A DNA stretch of 12,980 bases from Pisolithus tinctorius (Eukaryota; Basidiomycota; Agaricomycetes; Boletales; Pisolithaceae): the NCBI GenBank assembly GCA_024663395.1, contig JANFAH010000220.1:1-12980 (forward strand). The letters run 5' to 3'. Under the pieces are notes generated by a model. The model was not told the DNA's origin and made no database searches. It worked only from the letters and a program-made list of their open reading frames with translations. The position numbers and the translations under genes are program-made. Each line of letters starts with the position of its first letter. Position 1 is the first letter of the stretch. This document shows positions 10,001 through 12,980 of the stretch, piece by piece.

Positions 10001-12980
10001 GTTTTCGTGACATGCCAATTTCTCATTCCAGTGACCAGAACATATGCCATTCTGAAAGTGCTATCATACAACCCTTTGAAAGGACAGCCCGTAGACTATT
10101 TGTATGTGTTGCTTCATGTCAATGTTCCTTGTCTGACTGGAACAGGTATGTCGACGAAGTGCAGGATAACCTGATCATCGACACAATCTGTATGTCCACC
10201 ACCCCTTTTGCCGGTCCAACGTTAATGCTCTTGATAGTGTTGAGAATCCTCTGCAGAAATGCAGATGGGTTGTTCTGGGCGGGTGACACTGCTCAGACGA
10301 TATCTGCCGGGTCTAGTTTCCGATTCTCGGAGCTGAAAGCCTTCATTCATCGTGTTGAGGTGAGATCGTGCATTCCTTCTTGGAAGGAATGATATAATTA
10401 TACCTTATTTCCTCAGGCAAAAGGAGGTATGGGAATTCCGAAGTGTTGCGCCAAACCCGAACAATTTGAGCTTGCCATCAATTACCGCTCCCATGGTGGC
10501 ATAGTTAACTGTGCGCAGTCAGTCGTGAAACTTTTAACTGATTTTTGGCCGCATTCGATCGACGTGTTGCAACCTGAATGTGCAATGCTGGGTGGACCCA
10601 AACCTGTCTTTTTCGCGGGATCGTCAAATGAAAGCCTTCCGTATGAGCCATTCTTTTCCGGGCTTAAGTACGTATGCTAGATAACAACCGTTCGTCGAAG
10701 TTGAGATCTCAACACGTTACAGTGGTAATCGAGAGCTTGGTGCTGAACAATGTCGGCAGCTTTTTGTGGGGCCACATGGTTTTATACTAATATCGTAACT
10801 TAGGTATCCTCGTAAGGGATAGCATCATACGTGACCAAATCCGGCAGCGGTATGGTGATATCGCTGTGATCCTGTGCGGTTGGCAACGCATTCTTCGAAC
10901 ATCCGTTGACAAACAGTGTTTAGGACTCTCCCAGAAAGCAAGGGGCTGGAATTTGATGATGTCAGTGCCTCATCAACTTGCTTCGTCGAAAACCTGACTC
11001 GGCTTTAGGTTTTCCTCTATAACTTCTTCGAAGATTCTCCTGCCCAAGTGTCTCAATGGCGCATTGTCTTGATGGCAGACGACAGTCAAGAAACCACTCC
11101 ATCACGCGATGTAAGGGAAACTCCACATTCCGTGCTGTGTACCGAAGTGTGTATGCTCCTCTTGCACAATTGGTATCACTGCTAAAAGACAGGGTAGCTG
11201 AAAAATCTCTACGTGGGAATCACCCGGGCCCGGAAGAGATTATTCCTCCTGGACCACTCCCATAAGAGTGAACCGATGAGGGTATGTGCGTTGCCTAGAT
11301 CGCTTTGGCCTTGACTAATACAACGCAGGAATTCTGGTCGAAGGACGGTCTTATTGATGTTGCACCCCCGGGCAATATTTCCCAATACATCGGCGAGTCA
11401 ACCCCAGAACAGTGGGCCGCATCCGGCTATAAACTATTCAACGCTGGACAATTCCAAGAAGCAATTCGCTGCTTCGAACGCGCAAACCTACCGACACAGC
11501 TCCGAATCGCACAGGCATACCGACTCCGTGAGGTTGCAATGTTAACCTCTCAAGCCCGCGAACGCCAGAAGGCGTTCCTTAGTGCAGCGGAAGCATTCGT
11601 TGAGTGTGCAGGCGAGGCCCACGGCACGCAAAAGACTAGCTTCTATGGTGCTGCCGCGAAGTGCTACGGATTGGCCGACAGTGTCCACCAGGCAGCGAAA
11701 TTTTACATTAATGCTGATGATTTTGCCGGGGCTGCCAAGCAATATCACAAAGCTGGTTGCTTTGACGAGATAGCGCAAATACTAAAACGTTACCATGAGA
11801 AAATCGCTAAAAGCTACAAGAACGAGCTGCTGTACATATGCGTTGTGCACTATTCTCGCAATGGTCTGAGGTGGGTTCCATGACAGCTTGTTTAAAGAAC
11901 TGAGTAACGAAGATCGTTTAGACCACCAACCCCCTTGTTCTCCGAGACAGAGGAAGAACTAAAATATCTGGAAGACAAAGGCTTACATCAGGCACGCATT
12001 GATCTGTTGGCGTCGTTAGGGAGGTTTCTCGAGGTCGCCGAGATTCAGCTTCTTAATCTTGGACGGCCGTGCGATGCTATCCGAACCCTCCTAGAGCACC
12101 AAGACAACCAACCCGGCGCGATGCAACGTGCTGTAGATATTGCCTTGGATATTCTATGGCGGGAGTGTTCCTTTGACACGGCAGTCCACGACATCCTGCA
12201 GAGCAAGGAAGCCGATGCTTACAAGATACTGAGCTGTATAAAAGACATTCCGCTTGCGTCCTTGAAGTTAACAGATAGCAGAGAAGTAGGTTCAGTAGAA
12301 CGCATCGCGGCGCAAAGGCTGACAGCATTCTTCAGATCCGCTTTTTCCGTACAGTCCAGAAATCTCCGTCTGCTAAGGAGATATATCAACTAGGAGAGGA
12401 ATTCTCTGATCAGAAAGAAAATACCATGGCACTCATGGCATTCGACGTCTTCTACTCACGGATGCCGACACTTCACTCCGTACACCCTTCAGAATTTGAT
12501 AATTTCCTGAGGCGCTTTGAAAGATATATTCGCCTCTTAGCTTCTATTGTGTCTGGCGACATTCCTCTTCGGGCTACCGACCCTCAAGTGCGGAAGGTCT
12601 TCGGCATCGTTCCATCGTCCGATCACCATTATTCAATCACGACGGGGTCGTTTCTACATAGGAAGTTCACACAGAATCGACATTTGTCGGCAGACATTGA
12701 CCTCCTATTGAACGCGCGATTGAAAGAACGGCTACGCCAAAAAGTCGTAGAAGAAAACAATATATCCTGTATCGCTCGAGCTTTTTCACCTCCATGCCCA
12801 TTTTCTCTTCTGCACGATTGTCGCTGCTACACGACGCGCTGCAATCATCAACACTTGAGGAGAACGTCGTTAAATGCAGCATTGTACAACATGAAGGTCA
12901 ACCTACATCTACAACAAATACTCATCTTGGACTTGATGTTTACCGTTGTAGGAGGATATAAAGACTGGTACTCAAGGTGA
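7055..12980 (+). CDS. Large UvrD-type SF1 helicase, TRANK1-like, 3' end outside window
   Basis: Nucleic-acid-dependent ATPase of the UvrD/Rep superfamily 1 fold within a giant multi-domain protein; cellular role unknown. Exons: 7055-7223, 7275-7647, 7690-8006, 8062-8170, 8224-8259, 8304-8316, 8359-8461, 8515-8641, 8694-8710, 8761-8788, 8854-8909, 8957-9022, 9083-9416, 9470-9668, 9720-9749, 9803-9986, 10039-10101, 10146-10189, 10238-10359, 10417-10667, 10723-10751, 10804-10873, 10924-10960, 11009-11146, 11198-11281, 11329-11870, 11922-12285, 12336-12976. This is about 1515 codons, with the next intron starting at 12977. All junctions hold phase except within exon 2 (see 7535-7605). The N-terminal third is an alpha-helical domain with no named fold. 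The helicase core and C-terminal repeats are listed separately. ATG 7055 has a good context (AAGAAATGG) and no coding frame joins it from upstream. The first intron (7224-7274, 51 nt) is optional: it has no stop and preserves frame if retained. Confidence 0.88.
7535..7605 (+). other. Unresolved frame change in helicase exon 2
   Basis: Upstream, the frame reads family-like protein through IAFGTTTSRNKMK and on to VLRKWAS. Downstream, the matching frame is one base off and reads VGIELPSDSHAAMQALGE up to the donor at 7648. Exon 2 must lose 3n+2 bases to stay in phase. Two introns could do this: 7562-7605 (44 nt, donor GTTTCA, acceptor GAG) or 7535-7605 (71 nt, donor GTCGAC). Both have poor donors and lack a clear branch site. 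A one-base deletion near 7594-7601 is the alternative. Confidence 0.5.
8007..8061 (+). other. GC-AG intron in helicase gene
   Basis: The 55-nt intron begins GCAGGT after ATCAG and ends TGCAG. Only this junction joins KKIR to QLSRGQFSGNNHKAF in phase. Using the GT four bases later (8011) shifts frame and reaches a TAA at 8098. GC-AG introns make up about one percent of fungal introns. Confidence 0.75.
8304..8316 (+). other. 13-nt micro-exon in helicase gene
   Basis: Flanked by introns 8260-8303 (44 nt) and 8317-8358 (42 nt). It encodes AERQ plus one base and is needed to join DDDGQ to EVVKVYGIYSH in phase. Skipping it would shift the frame. Confidence 0.75.
8694..8710 (+). other. 17-nt micro-exon in helicase gene
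   Basis: Flanked by introns 8642-8693 and 8711-8760. It encodes DLSWV plus two bases of the next codon. Together with the 28-nt exon 8761-8788 it links the acidic linker to the start of the helicase core in phase. Confidence 0.72.
8854..11281 (+). other. SF1 helicase core: motifs Q, I-VI intact after splicing
   Basis: After splicing, the core carries LPFQLT as a Q-like segment and Walker A GRSGTGKTT, split by intron 9023-9082 between its two GK codons' neighbours (about residues 466-473). Motif Ia region is QLFVTRFP. Walker B is DEVQDN (10152-10169), preceded by PVDYLYV. Motif III is GDTAQTIS (from about 10282). Motif IV region is NYRSHGGIVN (from about 10480). Motif V is ESKGLEFDD (split before 10961). 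Motif VI is LYVGITRAR (from about 11207). DEVQDN, with Q after V, and GDTAQT place it with the UvrD/TRANK1 group rather than with Upf1-like helicases. No catalytic residue is missing, so an active ATPase is expected. Confidence 0.88.
10371..10391 (+). repeat. Hairpin inside a helicase intron
   Basis: A perfect 9-bp stem (10371-10379 with 10383-10391) closed by a 3-nt loop lies in the 57-nt intron 10360-10416, between the donor and the AT-rich segment that probably holds the branch site. It may compact the intron in the transcript. Confidence 0.5.
11329..12285 (+). other. TPR-like helical repeat region of the helicase protein
   Basis: Exons 11329-11870 and 11922-12285 encode a run of amphipathic helix pairs. 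Examples are EQWAASGYKLFNAGQFQEAI, AAKCYGLADSVHQAAKFY and FAGAAKQYHKAGCFDEIAQI, spaced by about 34-40 residues as in TPR/SEL1-type solenoids. A second block (LEDKGLHQARIDLLASLG onward) has the same character. TRANK1-type proteins carry TPR-like repeats near their helicase core. A protein-binding scaffold role is inferred. Confidence 0.65.
12795..12854 (+). other. Candidate CCCH zinc finger in helicase C-terminal half
   Basis: In frame within the last exon, a cysteine/histidine cluster has spacing C-x9-C-x4-C-x3-H (first Cys codon 12795-12797, final His codon 12852-12854), with an extra Cys two residues before the second and an extra His inside the last gap. This is close to the C-x7-9-C-x4-6-C-x3-H pattern of CCCH fingers, which usually bind RNA. 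The helices after it (NLHLQQILI) continue the domain. Metal binding is inference. Confidence 0.45.

Overview
The window looks like nuclear DNA of a filamentous basidiomycete, most likely an agaricomycete. The genes are monocistronic and cut by very many short introns (about 41-66 nt, nearly all GT-AG), the intergenic gaps are a few hundred bases, and the proteins fit families typical of these fungi. No continuous bacterial-style genes, rRNA, tRNA, CRISPR array or transposon was found. Gene models below were built by hand, checking the reading phase at every splice junction and continuity with remembered family motifs. No alignment was run.

Layout. (1) 1-454: upstream region with an imperfect 27-bp palindrome (154-180) and a TATA box (401-408). 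(2) 455-3151, plus strand: an intact 16-exon gene for a 618-residue FAD-dependent aromatic hydroxylase of the phenol 2-monooxygenase type. (3) 3152-3600: no gene seen. (4) about 3590-3990, minus strand: a short ORF whose start resembles the N-terminus of TDT/SLAC1-type anion exporters and which is probably a truncated relic. A 110-bp gap (3991-4100) separates its ATG from the next gene. (5) 4101-6244, plus strand: a six-exon CAP10-like glycosyltransferase of family GT90, complete except for an apparent one-base deletion near 6046-6050. (6) 6245-7054: about 800 bp without a recognised gene. (7) 7055 to the right edge, plus strand: about 28 exons of a very large UvrD-type superfamily 1 helicase of the TRANK1-like (TPR and ankyrin repeat-containing protein 1) kind. 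All main helicase motifs are intact after splicing, followed by TPR-like helical repeats and a candidate CCCH zinc finger. The window ends just inside the next intron, so the 3' end lies outside.

The three main genes are unrelated in function (cytosolic aromatic oxidation, Golgi glycan synthesis, nucleic-acid helicase). Nothing in the sequence shows that they form a pathway or cluster. The points most worth checking are the frame break in the GT90 gene, an unresolved frame change in the second helicase exon, a GC-AG intron and two micro-exons in the helicase gene, and the zinc-finger candidate in the helicase C-terminal half.
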